Shown: piece by piece, positions 10,111-18,861 of the stretch
How positions within the stretch are numbered: position 1 is the first letter of the stretch
Layout: each line of letters opens with the position of its first letter
DNA from: Neorhizobium sp. JUb45
Lineage (GTDB): Bacteria; Pseudomonadota; Alphaproteobacteria; Rhizobiales; Rhizobiaceae
Direction: 5' to 3'
Assembly (NCBI RefSeq): GCF_004343585.1
Contig: NZ_SLYW01000003.1
Span: forward strand, 682,001 to 746,000
Length of the DNA stretch: 64,000 bases
Position numbers and translations under genes: made by a program
Notes under the pieces: model-generated
What the model was told of the DNA's origin: nothing
Databases searched by the model: none
What the model saw: only the letters and a program-made list of their open reading frames with translations

Positions 10111-11634
10111 TCATTCTCCTCGCGGGTAACGCTTGGAATCCTCGAGATTGTCGAGATTCATGTGGTTGCGCATATAGCGCTCGGATGCCTTTTGCAGAGG
10201 CTGGTGGTCCCAGGGGTAATAGGCGCCGTTGCGCAGCGCCTCATAAACCACCCAGCGGCGCGCCTGGCTTTCGCGCACGGCGGCGTCGAAGGCGCCCATG
10301 TCCCAGCGCTCCTCGCGTTTTTTGCGGAATTTTGCCACCACCTCGGCAAAGTCCGGGTTTCCCGCGAGGTTGGTCAGTTCCTGCGGGTCGCTGTCGAGAT
10401 CGAACAAAAGGTCGGGGTCGAGCGTGCAGTGAACATATTTCCACTTGCCCTCGCGGATACCCACAAGCGGCGCATAGGAGGCTTCAGCGGCATATTCCAT
10501 CAGAACAGGATTTTTGCGGACGCCGCCATCGATGACAGGCCGCAAACTCTCGCCATCCGTCCACGGCGCGATCTCGTCCATGGAAATACCGGCGAGGTCG
10601 CAGAGCGTCGGGGTGACATCGAGATTGGAGACCGGAGCGAGATGAAGGGCAGGGACAACGCCCGGTCCCGCAATCATCAGCGGCACGCGCGCAGACCCTT
10701 CAAAGAAGTTCATCTTGAACCACAGGCCGCGCTCGCCCAGCATGTCGCCATGGTCGGAGCAGAACAGGATCAGCGTGTCGTCCAGCTGGCGCGTGCGGGT
10801 CAGCGTGTCGATCAACTCGCCGACCTTTTCGTCGATATAGGAAATATTGGCGAAATAGGCTTGTCGCGAGCGGCGGACGTTGTCGTCGCTAATGGCGAAG
10901 CTCGCATAATCGCAGGATTTCAGGATGCGCGCCGAATGCGGATCCTGCTCCTCCAGCATGCCGACGTCCGGCATCAGGTGTTCGCAGTCGTTATAAAGAT
11001 CCCAGAATTTTTTCCGCGCCACATAAGGGTCATGCGGATGCGTGAACGACACGGTCAGTGCCCAGGGCCGGCGCTCGGCATCGTCGCGCTCGCGGGAGAG
11101 ATGGTAGATCTTCTGGTTGGCGAGGAAGGCGACCTCGTCGTCATATTCCATCTGGTTGGTGATTTCGGCGACGCCCGCGCCGGTCACCGATCCCATATTA
11201 TGATACCACCAGTCGATGCGTTCGCCCGGCTTGCGATAGTCCGGCGTCCAGCCGAAGTCGGCCGGGTAGATGTCGGTGGTCAGCCGTTCCTCGAAACCAT
11301 GCATCTGGTCCGGTCCGACAAAATGCATTTTTCCCGAAAGTGCGGTGTAATAACCGGCGCGGCGCAGATGGTGTGCATAGGTCGGGATGGAGGACACATA
11401 TTCGGCGGCGTTGTCGTAAACCCGCGTGCGGCTCGGCAACTGCCCGGCCATGAAGGAAGCGCGGGCGGGCGCGCAAAGCGGTGACGAGGTGTAATTGTTG
11501 ACGAACCGGGCCGAACGAGCGGCCAGCGCCTTCAGGTGCGGCGCATGCAGCCAGTCGGCCGGGCCGTCGGGAAAAAAAGTCCCATTCAGCTGGTCGACCA
11601 TGATGATGAGAATGTTCGGGCGGGTCTGGCTCAC
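10111..11634 (-). CDS. betC: choline-sulfatase BetC
   Basis: 507 aa alkaline-phosphatase-superfamily sulfatase that releases choline from choline-O-sulfate. The N-terminus [13 protein letters not shown] provides metal-binding aspartates. The formylglycine motif C-x-P-x-R is CAPAR, about residue 54. The [12 protein letters not shown] block near residue 285 supplies further ligands. The start is a GTG at 11634-11632 whose bases overlap the betI stop codon (GTGA), so the two are translationally coupled. An open frame continues upstream but only as the antisense reading of betI sequence. This gene links sulfate-ester use with osmoprotection. Confidence 0.94.
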   Translation of the reverse strand: MSQTRPNILIIMVDQLNGTFFPDGPADWLHAPHLKALAARSARFVNNYTSSPLCAPARASFMAGQLPSRTRVYDNAAEYVSSIPTYAHHLRRAGYYTALSGKMHFVGPDQMHGFEERLTTDIYPADFGWTPDYRKPGERIDWWYHNMGSVTGAGVAEITNQMEYDDEVAFLANQKIYHLSRERDDAERRPWALTVSFTHPHDPYVARKKFWDLYNDCEHLMPDVGMLEEQDPHSARILKSCDYASFAISDDNVRRSRQAYFANISYIDEKVGELIDTLTRTRQLDDTLILFCSDHGDMLGERGLWFKMNFFEGSARVPLMIAGPGVVPALHLAPVSNLDVTPTLCDLAGISMDEIAPWTDGESLRPVIDGGVRKNPVLMEYAAEASYAPLVGIREGKWKYVHCTLDPDLLFDLDSDPQELTNLAGNPDFAEVVAKFRKKREERWDMGAFDAAVRESQARRWVVYEALRNGAYYPWDHQPLQKASERYMRNHMNLDNLEDSKRYPRGE

Positions 11635-12233
11635 GGCGTATCGGTGTCCTTCAGAAAGGGCTTGAGCTGCATGTCGATATAATCTTCGGTGAGCCCGATC
11701 GGTGCCGCATGTTGAAGCGGTGCGGCGTTCAGGCTCTGGCGGATATACAAGCCATCGATCATCGCCGCCACGCCTTCGGCAATCTTCGCCGCATCGTCCG
11801 GCGGGCACAGATGCTTGAGCGCATGCATGAGATTGGAGCGCAGCCGTCGCGTATAGATCACCAGCAGGCGGCGTACCTCGTCGGACCGTTGCGCTTCGAC
11901 ATAAAAGGCCAGCCACGCCGCCACCGTCTCGGCATCGAACTGATCGGCATGGAAGGACACGCGGATGATGGCCGACAGTCTTGCACGCGGCGTATCCGTG
12001 CTCCGCAGCGCCGCGACCAGATCGGCGCGCAGCCGTGTGAGCAGCGCCTGAATGGTGGCGATCACCAGCTGCTGCTTGCTGCCGAAATAATGATGCGCCA
12101 GTGCCGCCGAAACACCGGCCTCACGGGCGATTTCCGACATGGTCACGTCCAGCGAGCCATGGCTGCCGATCGTGCGCAACGCGGCATCGACAAGCGCCTT
12201 TCGGCGCAATGGCTCCATCCCGATCCGTGGCAT
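11631..12233 (-). CDS. betI: transcriptional repressor BetI (TetR family)
   Basis: 200 aa TetR-family regulator. The N-terminus begins MPRIGMEPLRRKALVDAA and the helix-turn-helix is around TMSEIAREAGVSAALAHHYF (residues 31-50). The C-terminal ligand domain is of normal size. BetI represses bet genes in the absence of choline. It is the first gene of the betI-betC-betB run, and a perfect inverted repeat lies 31 bases upstream of its start (12264-12283), consistent with autoregulation. Confidence 0.95.
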   Translation of the reverse strand: MPRIGMEPLRRKALVDAALRTIGSHGSLDVTMSEIAREAGVSAALAHHYFGSKQQLVIATIQALLTRLRADLVAALRSTDTPRARLSAIIRVSFHADQFDAETVAAWLAFYVEAQRSDEVRRLLVIYTRRLRSNLMHALKHLCPPDDAAKIAEGVAAMIDGLYIRQSLNAAPLQHAAPIGLTEDYIDMQLKPFLKDTDTP

Positions 12234-12263
12234 CCGGCCTCCCGTTTTGCGAAAAGTCTATTT

Positions 12264-12283
12264 TTGATTGAGTGATCAATCAA
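12264..12283 (-). promoter_or_regulatory. BetI-type operator
   Basis: Perfect inverted repeat TTGATTGA-GTGA-TCAATCAA, 8-base arms with a 4-base spacer, 31-50 bases before the betI start. Known bet operators carry the same TTGATTGA/TCAATCAA half-sites, so this is the likely binding site for BetI. Confidence 0.8.
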
Positions 12284-12489
12284 TATCCGGACGCGACATT
12301 TGTTGTTGTGTTTGGCGCGGTGAGGACTGATGTCACAAAGAGGTTCCGCATGTGCGTGCACTTCTCCGGGTTCATAATGCCGTAAACCACGAGCAGGGAT
12401 GTGGCGCGAACGCAGATGCTTGGCCTCCGTCAAGTCCCTGAGCCATTTTAGAGAATCCTAGAATACCCTTTGAATAAAAACGGTTTTTA

Positions 12490-12522
12490 CTGTCACAAAA
12501 GCTTCATAAAACCTTCATGTAA
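12490..12522 (+). promoter_or_regulatory. Pho box with three 11-base direct repeats
   Basis: CTGTCACAAAA at 12490-12500, GCTTCATAAAA at 12501-12511 and CCTTCATGTAA at 12512-12522 are exactly in register. They match the PhoB consensus of CTGTCAT units every 11 bases with A-rich spacers. Orientation and distance (75 bases) point to the EAL-CBS-GGDEF gene at 12597. The remaining bases between betI and this gene contain no ORF of interest. Confidence 0.7.
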
Positions 12523-12596
12523 GGCTAAGCCATTCTTGACCATTTGCTGCGACCGTCCGGCCAGATTATTTTAGTGGTAATGCAGTGGAGATGCCG

Positions 12597-14438
12597 ATGT
12601 CGGCAGCGACGTCACTCGAACCGGATATGTTCCGGCGTTATGCCAATGACCAGCTGGTCACGCTCGGCAAACTCGTTCTTGAAAATGCCTTCCAGCCCAT
12701 TGTCGAGGTCGGCACCGGTACCGTTTTCGGTTATGAATCGCTGATGCGCGGTTGCGATCGGCTCGGGTTCGAAACGCCTTTGCAATTGCTCGATCAGGCG
12801 GCCGATACCGGGCAGCTTCTGCCGCTCGAGCAGATGATGGCCAGCCGCGCGCTTGCCAAATTCGCCACGCTGCCGGATTTTGCCTCCGCCACGCTGTTCC
12901 TCAATCTCGATGTCCGCCTCATTCAGCATGGTGAGGAATTTGTCGAAAAGCTCATCCAGCATTTGCGCAATGCGCATGTGCCGCCGTCTTCCGTCTGTTT
13001 TGAACTGTCGGAACGGTTCGACAATACCAGCGTGCCGGAATTCGCGACGCTGATGACCACCATGCGCAAGGCCGGTTTCAAGATCGCCATCGACGATTTC
13101 GGCGTCGGCCATAGCGAAATGAAGCTGCTCAGCGATTATCAGGTCGATTACCTGAAGATCGACCGCCATTTCATCGCCGGTTTCGACAAGAGTTCCCGCA
13201 AGCGTCATCTGGTCAAGAACATCGTCAGCATCGCCCATGTGCTGGGCGTGCGGGTCATCGCCGAAGGCGTGGAAACCGAAGCGGAATTCCTGTCCTGCCG
13301 CGAACTCGGCGTCGATCTCATTCAGGGCTGGTTCGTCGCCAAGCCCACCACCTTCATCAACGAGCTGCAGCCGTCCTTCGCGCATCTGGCCGATCTTGGT
13401 CGCACACGCCGCACCACCCAGTCGCTCGACGAAATCCTGATCCGCAAGCAGATCGAACGCCTGCCGACCGTTTACGAGCACGAATCCATCGACAGCGTTT
13501 TTGAACTGTTTCGCCGCAATCCGCGCCAGCCGTTCTTTCCGGTACTGAACGCCAATGGCGAGCCGCGCGGCATCATCCACGAATACCACCTGAAGGAATT
13601 CATCTACCAGCCGTTCGGCCGCGATCTGCTGAAGAACAAGGTTTATGAGCGCACGATCTCGCATTTCGTCGATCACGCCCCGACTGTCGGCCTCGATGCC
13701 AATGCCGAGCGGCTGATGTCGATCTTTGCCAATATGGATGGCAGCGATTGTGTCATCCTCACCGAAAACATGCGCTATGCCGGTATCGTGTCGGCGGCCT
13801 CGCTGATCAAGATCATCAATGAAAAGCGCCTGAAAAGCGCGCAGGACCAGAACCCGCTCACCGGCCTGCCGGGCAATCTCGCCATCCGCGATTTCATGCA
13901 GAGCGCCGGCCGCGACGACGAGCAGACGCGTTTCTTCTGTTATTGCGACTTCGACAACTTCAAGCCGTTCAACGACCATTACGGCTTTCAGATCGGCGAC
14001 CATGCCATCTCGCTGTTTGCGGCGCTGATGAAGCGGTATTTCTTCTCCGAAGGTGATTTCCTAGGCCATGTCGGCGGCGATGATTTTTTCATCGGTGTCA
14101 GTGGCTGGACGATCGACGAGATCTCCGAGATTCTCGAGCGGCTGCTGAGCGATTTCCACGATGATGTCGTGCAGTTCTATTCACCGCAGGAACGCGCCGA
14201 AGGCCGCATCAAGGGCCATGACCGTTCGGGCATGGAGCGGTTTTTCCCGCTGCTGCGCTGCTCGATCGGTGCCATCGAACTGCCGGAAGGCCTGCTGCTC
14301 GATGATGTCGGTCGCGTCAGCGCCGAAATCGCCGCCATCAAGGCCTCGTCCAAGGAAAGTGAAGGCGGGCTGGTGTTCCGCGTGTTCGGTGGCGGTGAGC
14401 CGGACCTGCTCTCGACACTGCGCGGGGGAGCGACGTAA
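12597..14438 (+). CDS. EAL-CBS-GGDEF protein, probable c-di-GMP phosphodiesterase/cyclase
   Basis: 613 aa with the unusual order EAL (about residues 15-260), a CBS pair (about 275-415), then GGDEF (about 420-600). EAL motifs are well kept: GYESLMRG, LFLNLDV, FELSER, IAIDDFGVGHS, YLKIDR and IAEGVET, so phosphodiesterase activity is likely. The GGDEF signature reads GGDDF, and the upstream inhibitory I-site RxxD is SEGD, so product feedback is probably absent. CBS domains usually bind adenine nucleotides. The ATG at 12597 has GGAG six bases upstream; ATG 12591 and GTG 12585 are alternatives. A Pho box precedes the gene. No transmembrane segment is apparent. Confidence 0.9.
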   Translation: MSAATSLEPDMFRRYANDQLVTLGKLVLENAFQPIVEVGTGTVFGYESLMRGCDRLGFETPLQLLDQAADTGQLLPLEQMMASRALAKFATLPDFASATLFLNLDVRLIQHGEEFVEKLIQHLRNAHVPPSSVCFELSERFDNTSVPEFATLMTTMRKAGFKIAIDDFGVGHSEMKLLSDYQVDYLKIDRHFIAGFDKSSRKRHLVKNIVSIAHVLGVRVIAEGVETEAEFLSCRELGVDLIQGWFVAKPTTFINELQPSFAHLADLGRTRRTTQSLDEILIRKQIERLPTVYEHESIDSVFELFRRNPRQPFFPVLNANGEPRGIIHEYHLKEFIYQPFGRDLLKNKVYERTISHFVDHAPTVGLDANAERLMSIFANMDGSDCVILTENMRYAGIVSAASLIKIINEKRLKSAQDQNPLTGLPGNLAIRDFMQSAGRDDEQTRFFCYCDFDNFKPFNDHYGFQIGDHAISLFAALMKRYFFSEGDFLGHVGGDDFFIGVSGWTIDEISEILERLLSDFHDDVVQFYSPQERAEGRIKGHDRSGMERFFPLLRCSIGAIELPEGLLLDDVGRVSAEIAAIKASSKESEGGLVFRVFGGGEPDLLSTLRGGAT

Positions 14439-14503
14439 CGCCACCTTCCCATATTTCAGTGACTGCTCTAATTCGGTGGTCGAGATGAATGGGAGAGCCT
14501 CCG

Positions 14504-15499
14504 ATGCTGCCGAACCAGATGCGCTATATCGACTTGCCCTCCTTTGGTGGGCCCGAAGTCATGACCATTGCGACCGGGCCTCTGCCCGTCGCCCGCGCCG
14601 GTGAAATTCTCGTCAAGGTCGAGGCCGCAGGCGTCAACCGCCCGGATGTGCAGCAACGCAAGGGCGCCTATCCGCCGCCGAAGGATGCCAGCCCCATTCT
14701 CGGCCTGGAAATTGCCGGCGAAGTGGTGAGCGTCGGTGAAGGCGTTTCCGAATTCAAGGTCGGCGACAAGGTCTGCGCGCTCGCCAATGGCGGTGCCTAT
14801 GCTGAGTATTGCGCGGTGCCTGCCGGTCAGGCGCTACCGTGGCCCAAGGAATATGATGCCGTCAAGGCCGCAGCGCTCTGCGAAACCTTCTTCACCGTCT
14901 GGGCCAACCTTTTCCAGATGGCGGGCCTCACCGAAGGCGAAAGCGTCCTCATCCATGGCGGCTCCAGCGGCATCGGCACGACGGCGATCCAGCTCGCCAA
15001 GGCTTTTGGCGCCACCGTCTACACCACGGTCGGCACGGAAGAAAAACGCATCGCCTGCGAAAAGCTCGGCGCCAAGCGGGCGATCAACTACAAGACGGAA
15101 GACTTTGCCGAAGTGGTGAAGGCCGAAACCGATGGCGCCGGCGTCGATGCCGTGCTGGACATGATCGGCGCCGACTATCTGGAAAAGAACCTTTCGGTTC
15201 TGGCCAAGGATGGCTGCCTATCGATCATCGCCTTCCTCGGCGGCAATGTCGCCGAAAAGGTCAATCTGGCACCGATCATGGTCAAGCGCCTGACCGTGAC
15301 CGGCTCGACCATGCGCCCGCGCACGGCCGAAGAAAAACGCGCCATCCGCGATGATCTCAAAAGCCAGGTCTGGCCGCTTCTGGAAGCCGGCACCGTCGCC
15401 CCAGTCATCCATTCCGTACTGCCGTTCGATCAGGTGGCAGAAGCGCACCGGCTGATGGAAACCAGCAGCCATATCGGCAAGATCGTGCTGACGGTCTGA
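14504..15499 (+). CDS. NAD(P)H quinone oxidoreductase, zinc-free alcohol dehydrogenase-like family
   Basis: 331 aa medium-chain reductase of the quinone oxidoreductase / PIG3 type. The N-terminal GroES-like domain includes [14 protein letters not shown] (about residues 37-50). The nucleotide-binding fold has [20 protein letters not shown] near residue 145. No zinc-binding cysteine set is seen. It probably reduces quinones using NADPH. The ATG at 14504 is chosen because GGGAG at 14491-14495 is 8 bases away; 14489 is an in-frame alternative. It follows the EAL protein by 65 bases and could be transcribed alone or with it. Confidence 0.9.
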   Translation: MLPNQMRYIDLPSFGGPEVMTIATGPLPVARAGEILVKVEAAGVNRPDVQQRKGAYPPPKDASPILGLEIAGEVVSVGEGVSEFKVGDKVCALANGGAYAEYCAVPAGQALPWPKEYDAVKAAALCETFFTVWANLFQMAGLTEGESVLIHGGSSGIGTTAIQLAKAFGATVYTTVGTEEKRIACEKLGAKRAINYKTEDFAEVVKAETDGAGVDAVLDMIGADYLEKNLSVLAKDGCLSIIAFLGGNVAEKVNLAPIMVKRLTVTGSTMRPRTAEEKRAIRDDLKSQVWPLLEAGTVAPVIHSVLPFDQVAEAHRLMETSSHIGKIVLTV

Positions 15500-15687
15500 T
15501 GTTCTTCGCAAGGGAAAATCGGGGAGCCTGAAGGAACGATCATCCTCAGGCTCGCGAATGCTAAGCCTAGCCGGCTCATTTTGCAACGCACATATATTCG
15601 CATCGCGTTACATAACTTGCCTTGCAGTGCACGCGGTTCGCACCTACCTTTTAATCATCATCAACGTAGTGAAAGGAAGGTGGTCCA

Positions 15688-15762
15688 ATGTCTAATGAGA
15701 TTTCGGTCTGTGTTACGGGCAATGGAAAGGTGGCGGTTTTGACGGGGCAGCCCTCGAACTGA
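15688..15762 (+). CDS. 24-residue small ORF in a structured transcript
   Basis: ATG at 15688, preceded by the strong Shine-Dalgarno-like GAAAGGAAGG, opens a 24-codon reading frame that encodes MSNEISVCVTGNG followed by KVAVLTGQPSN. Two short hairpins and a terminator follow within 90 bases. It could be a small protein, a leader peptide, or part of a dual-function regulatory RNA. There is no run of one amino acid that would mark a classic attenuator. No related family is known to me. Confidence 0.4.
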   Translation: MSNEISVCVTGNGKVAVLTGQPSN

Positions 15763-15780
15763 ACCACATCTTCCTTCGGA

Positions 15781-15852
15781 CCGCAGCGATGCGGCCCGGG
15801 TTCGTTAAACCGGACCAAACCTCATGGAAGGGTCGCGCAAGCGGCCCTTTTT
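15781..15852 (+). terminator. tandem hairpins ending in an intrinsic terminator
   Basis: Three stem-loops follow the small ORF. CCGCA-GCGA-TGCGG spans 15781-15794. CCGGGTT and AAACCGG at 15796-15813 form an imperfect stem. AAGGGTCGC and GCGGCCCTT at 15828-15849 pair around GCAA, with one G-T pair, and are followed by Ts to 15852. The last is a good rho-independent terminator, so a short transcript of about 200 nt probably ends here. Confidence 0.7.
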
Positions 15853-15920
15853 GCATTTCCGCATCGGCTTCTTCTCCTCTCTATGCAAACTTCACGGCAT
15901 TCATTGATCTCCCGCAAGCA

Positions 15921-15944
15921 CACCCATGCAAATATGCATGGGTG
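15921..15944. repeat. perfect 10-base inverted repeat upstream of the DUF1127 gene
   Basis: CACCCATGCA-AATA-TGCATGGGTG at 15921-15944, with perfect arms. It lies about 40 bases before a TATATA box at 15985-15990 and 119 bases before the DUF1127 start. This is a plausible dimeric regulator site. Which protein binds it is unknown. The rest of 15500-16062 contains no larger gene. Confidence 0.6.
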
Positions 15945-16062
15945 AGGTGATTATTGCGCGCTTTCAGTGCATCTTTTTCGGGCGTATATAAGGGTCATCG
16001 AAGACAAGAGAGCGCCAATCACCGGCAGCTAGGCTTCGAAAACCCACGGAAAGGGGATCATC

Positions 16063-16209
16063 ATGAACGTCGTACGCACACTGAACAACTGGCGCAAATT
16101 CCGTCAGACCGTAACTGAGCTGGGCCGTATGTCCCCGCGCGAACTGGAAGACCTCGGCATCGAGCGTCACAATATCCGCCGCTTCGCAGGCACGGCCAAC
16201 GGCCTCTAA
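16063..16209 (+). CDS. DUF1127 small arginine-rich protein
   Basis: 48 aa, with the family pattern W-R-x-x-R-x-x-x-x-E-L-x-x-M-S-x-R-E-L-x-D-L-G-I visible in NNWRKFRQTVTELGRM and PRELEDLGIERHNIRR. DUF1127 proteins are abundant small alphaproteobacterial proteins linked to RNA turnover and phosphate or carbon responses, but this copy's role is unknown. GGGG at about 16054-16057 is the likely ribosome site. A short TATATA element at 15985 and the inverted repeat at 15921 lie upstream, and a hairpin follows the stop. Confidence 0.88.
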   Translation: MNVVRTLNNWRKFRQTVTELGRMSPRELEDLGIERHNIRRFAGTANGL

Positions 16210-16237
16210 GCCAAAATACTTTCAAGACCGTTCAACG

Positions 16238-16259
16238 CCCGCTCGTCCGCGGGAGTTTT
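16238..16259 (+). terminator. terminator of the DUF1127 gene
   Basis: CCCGC at 16238-16242 pairs with GCGGG at 16249-16253 around a 6-base loop and is followed by AGTTTT. It sits 29 bases after the DUF1127 stop and just before the convergent DUF3750 stop. Confidence 0.5.
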
Positions 16260-16283
16260 GCGTTTCGTGCATGGCTCATGCGG

Positions 16284-17021
16284 CTATATACCGATCCGGC
16301 CGATGGCCGGCACCTTGATGCCCGGATCGTTTATGTCGATGCCGGCCACGAGCCCCAGAAAATGCAGTTCGAAGCCGCTGCGCATTCCGGCGGAAAAGCC
16401 GAGCAGGCCGCGCAGTGTCACATGCAGATCGCGGCCATCGGCATCGAGATGCCAGAAATCGCCATCCGGCAGATAGTCGCGGCCAACCGCATGCGGTGGT
16501 AAGACGGCGCCGAGTTCCGGCACATTGCGCAGCACGTAAGCCACAAAGGTGTTGGAGTTCGGTCCGGGCCAGATCGTATAACCGCCCGGTTCCGAATAGG
16601 GATAGGCGGCAATCGCCCCTTCAATCTTGGGGATCAGCAGTTCGGCTTGCGCCCCCTTCGCCTGCACCACCAATTGCGGCGGGTTGGAATACCAGTAGGC
16701 ATCCGGCGGACGGTGGTTGCGGCGGATCGGGCTGCCCCAGCCGACCTTGTCATAACGAATATAGCCGCTTGCTCCCTTTTCCTTGGTGACGATCCAGGCA
16801 TGGCTTGCGACGGATCCTTTGAGGCCGCCGGTGGCCGCCGAAAAGATATAGACGGCGGCCTCTTCGCTCTCACCGGCCTCCGGCAAAATGTGGGCGGAGC
16901 CCCAATTGGCTTCGCTCCACCGGCCCGGCCGTTCCTTGATCGCCCAGAAACCGGCCGATGCGAAGGTCGGCAACAGATATACGACGAAGATCAAAAGCAA
17001 CATTCGCTTCAGATATTTCAC
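16284..17021 (-). CDS. DUF3750 domain protein, probably exported
   Basis: 245 aa. The N-terminus (KRMLLLIFVVYLLPTFASA) is a signal peptide or a single membrane anchor. The body matches the DUF3750 pattern: AAVYIFSAATGGLKG, ASHAWIVTKEKGA, the YPYSEPGGYTIWPGPNSNTF block with conserved aromatics, and LPPHAVGRDYL. The function of this family is not established; the conserved Cys-free N-T-F-V motif recalls NlpC/P60-like folds, but that is only a guess. It is a single gene between DUF1127 and the divergent asparaginase. Confidence 0.75.
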   Translation of the reverse strand: MKYLKRMLLLIFVVYLLPTFASAGFWAIKERPGRWSEANWGSAHILPEAGESEEAAVYIFSAATGGLKGSVASHAWIVTKEKGASGYIRYDKVGWGSPIRRNHRPPDAYWYSNPPQLVVQAKGAQAELLIPKIEGAIAAYPYSEPGGYTIWPGPNSNTFVAYVLRNVPELGAVLPPHAVGRDYLPDGDFWHLDADGRDLHVTLRGLLGFSAGMRSGFELHFLGLVAGIDINDPGIKVPAIGRIGI

Positions 17022-17109
17022 CTAGTCTCCCCATCCGTTAGTGGAGTATGCGGATTTCAACAGTTCGTCCGCTCCGGGAGGATGACAGCAGCAAATGAGC
17101 GAGAGAGAA

Positions 17110-18117
17110 ATGCAAAACCCCGTTACCGTCGAAGTCACCCGCGGCGATCGTGTCGAAAGTGTTCATCGCGGCCTGGCAGCCATTGTCGATGGCGATGGCA
17201 AGGTTGTGTTCTCCATGGGCGATATCGATTCTGCGGTTTTCCCGCGTTCGGCCTGCAAGGCCATGCAGGCGCTGCCGCTGATCGAAAGCGGTGCGGCCGA
17301 TGCCTTTGGCCTGACCAACCGCGAGCTCGCACTCGCCTGCTCGTCGCATTCCGGCGAGGATGGCCATGTGGAAACGGCGGCCGGCATGCTGGCCAAGGCC
17401 GGTCATGATCTTTCCGTGCTCGAATGTGGTGCTCACTGGTCGAGTGATCAGCAGACGCTGATCCATCAGGCCCGTACACTGAGCGCACCGACGGCGCTGC
17501 ACAACAATTGTTCCGGCAAACATTCCGGCTTCATCTGCACCTGCGTTCAGATGGGTTTCGATCCCAAGGGGTATGTCGGTTACGACCATCCGCTGCAGGC
17601 GGAAATTCGCGGAGTGATGGAAAATCTGACGGGCGCCGCGCTGGGCCATGAAAACTGCGGCACCGATGGCTGCTCGATCCCGACTTACGCCGCGCCGCTG
17701 AAAGGTCTTGCACACGGTTTTGCAAAAATGCTGACCGGCAATGGCCTCGGTGCCGAGCGCGCCAAGGCATCAAAACGTCTGTTCGATGCCTGCATGGCCG
17801 AGCCGTTTTACGTTGCCGGCACCAACCGCGCCTGCACGAAACTGATGGCGCTTGCGCCGGGTCGCATCTTTGCCAAGACCGGTGCGGAGGGCGTGTTCGT
17901 TGCCGCCCTGCCGGAAAAGGGTGTGGCGATCGCCACGAAATGCGAGGACGGCACCACACGCGCCGCTGAAGCCATGGTGTTTGCGCTGATTGCCCGCTGC
18001 CTCGACAAGAGCGACCCGCTGCGTGAGCAGCTCATGAGCATGGCCAACCGGCCGATGAAGAACTGGAACGGCATCCATGTCGGCGATGTGCGTGTGACCG
18101 ACGCGCTGTTTGCCTGA
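17110..18117 (+). CDS. L-asparaginase of the rhizobial type (asparaginase II family)
   Basis: 335 aa from ATG 17110. The family is the short bacterial type unlike E. coli AnsA/AnsB, with features PRSACKAMQALPLIESGAA, LACSSHSGEDGHV (residues 70-82), HNNCSGKHSGFICTC and GVDGCS-like ENCGTDGCSIP. It hydrolyses asparagine to aspartate and ammonia in the cytoplasm. The earlier ATG at 17095 is in frame, but family members begin close to NPVTVEVTRG, which favours 17110. It is divergent from the DUF3750 gene and probably monocistronic. Confidence 0.9.
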   Translation: MQNPVTVEVTRGDRVESVHRGLAAIVDGDGKVVFSMGDIDSAVFPRSACKAMQALPLIESGAADAFGLTNRELALACSSHSGEDGHVETAAGMLAKAGHDLSVLECGAHWSSDQQTLIHQARTLSAPTALHNNCSGKHSGFICTCVQMGFDPKGYVGYDHPLQAEIRGVMENLTGAALGHENCGTDGCSIPTYAAPLKGLAHGFAKMLTGNGLGAERAKASKRLFDACMAEPFYVAGTNRACTKLMALAPGRIFAKTGAEGVFVAALPEKGVAIATKCEDGTTRAAEAMVFALIARCLDKSDPLREQLMSMANRPMKNWNGIHVGDVRVTDALFA

Positions 18118-18184
18118 TCGCATGTGACGGCTTCTGCTCCTGTTGTGGCGGTGCTAAAACCATCGCGACAACAGGAGGGTTTTC

Positions 18185-18811
18185 ATGTTCACGCTTCATC
18201 TTTCGCCGGGCGCCTGCTCACGCGCCAGCCATATCGCGCTGGCCGAGTCCGGGCTTGCCTATACGCTGAAACGGGTGAAGTTTGCGGAAGCTGAGCAACG
18301 CTCTGAAGCATTCCTGAAGGTCAATCCCAAGGGGCGGGTGCCGGCCTTGGAAACCGAGCATGGCGTTCTGACGGAAAACGTCGCCATCCTTGCCTATATT
18401 GCAGACACTGCCTCGAAAGCCGGTGCCTTGCTTGCGCCGGCGGATCCGTTCGCCTTTGCCCGCATGCAGGCCTTCAATGCCTATCTGGCATCCACGGTCC
18501 ATGTCGCCCACGCTCATGGCCGCCGCGGCGCCCGTTGGGCCGATCAGGCTTCCTCGCATGCGGACATGCTGGCAAGGGTGCCGGGAAACATGCGCGACGG
18601 TTTCCGCCTGATCGAGGATGAGTTTCTCGCCGGCCCCTATGCCATGGGGGAGCAATATACCGTCGCGGACGCCTATCTGTTCGTGATGTCCGGCTGGTTG
18701 AAAAGCGACAATGTCGATATCGCCGAATTCCCGCGGGTCGCCGAGCATTTCGTCCGGATCGGTGCGCGGCCGGCGGTCAAGCGCGCACTGGAGGAAGAGG
18801 CGTCGCTTTGA
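18185..18811 (+). CDS. glutathione S-transferase, beta-like
   Basis: 208 aa. The thioredoxin-like N-terminal domain starts MFTLHLSPGACSRASHIALA, with a cysteine at residue 11 that fits the Cys10 of beta-class bacterial enzymes. The glutathione-binding turn is NPKGRVPALETEHGVLTENVAILAYIA. The helical C-terminal domain carries the YTVADAYLF motif. It is likely a cytosolic conjugating or disulfide-exchange enzyme. GGAGGG precedes the start. Confidence 0.9.
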   Translation: MFTLHLSPGACSRASHIALAESGLAYTLKRVKFAEAEQRSEAFLKVNPKGRVPALETEHGVLTENVAILAYIADTASKAGALLAPADPFAFARMQAFNAYLASTVHVAHAHGRRGARWADQASSHADMLARVPGNMRDGFRLIEDEFLAGPYAMGEQYTVADAYLFVMSGWLKSDNVDIAEFPRVAEHFVRIGARPAVKRALEEEASL

Positions 18812-18861
18812 CGCCGCTTCTTTTCAGCCAACAGAATGCTGCAATCTAGCCCGGACAGACT

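Noticed and set aside
11635..11916. Upstream extension of betC
   Set aside because: It reads through the betI region in another frame. The GTGA overlap and family length mark the true start at 11634.
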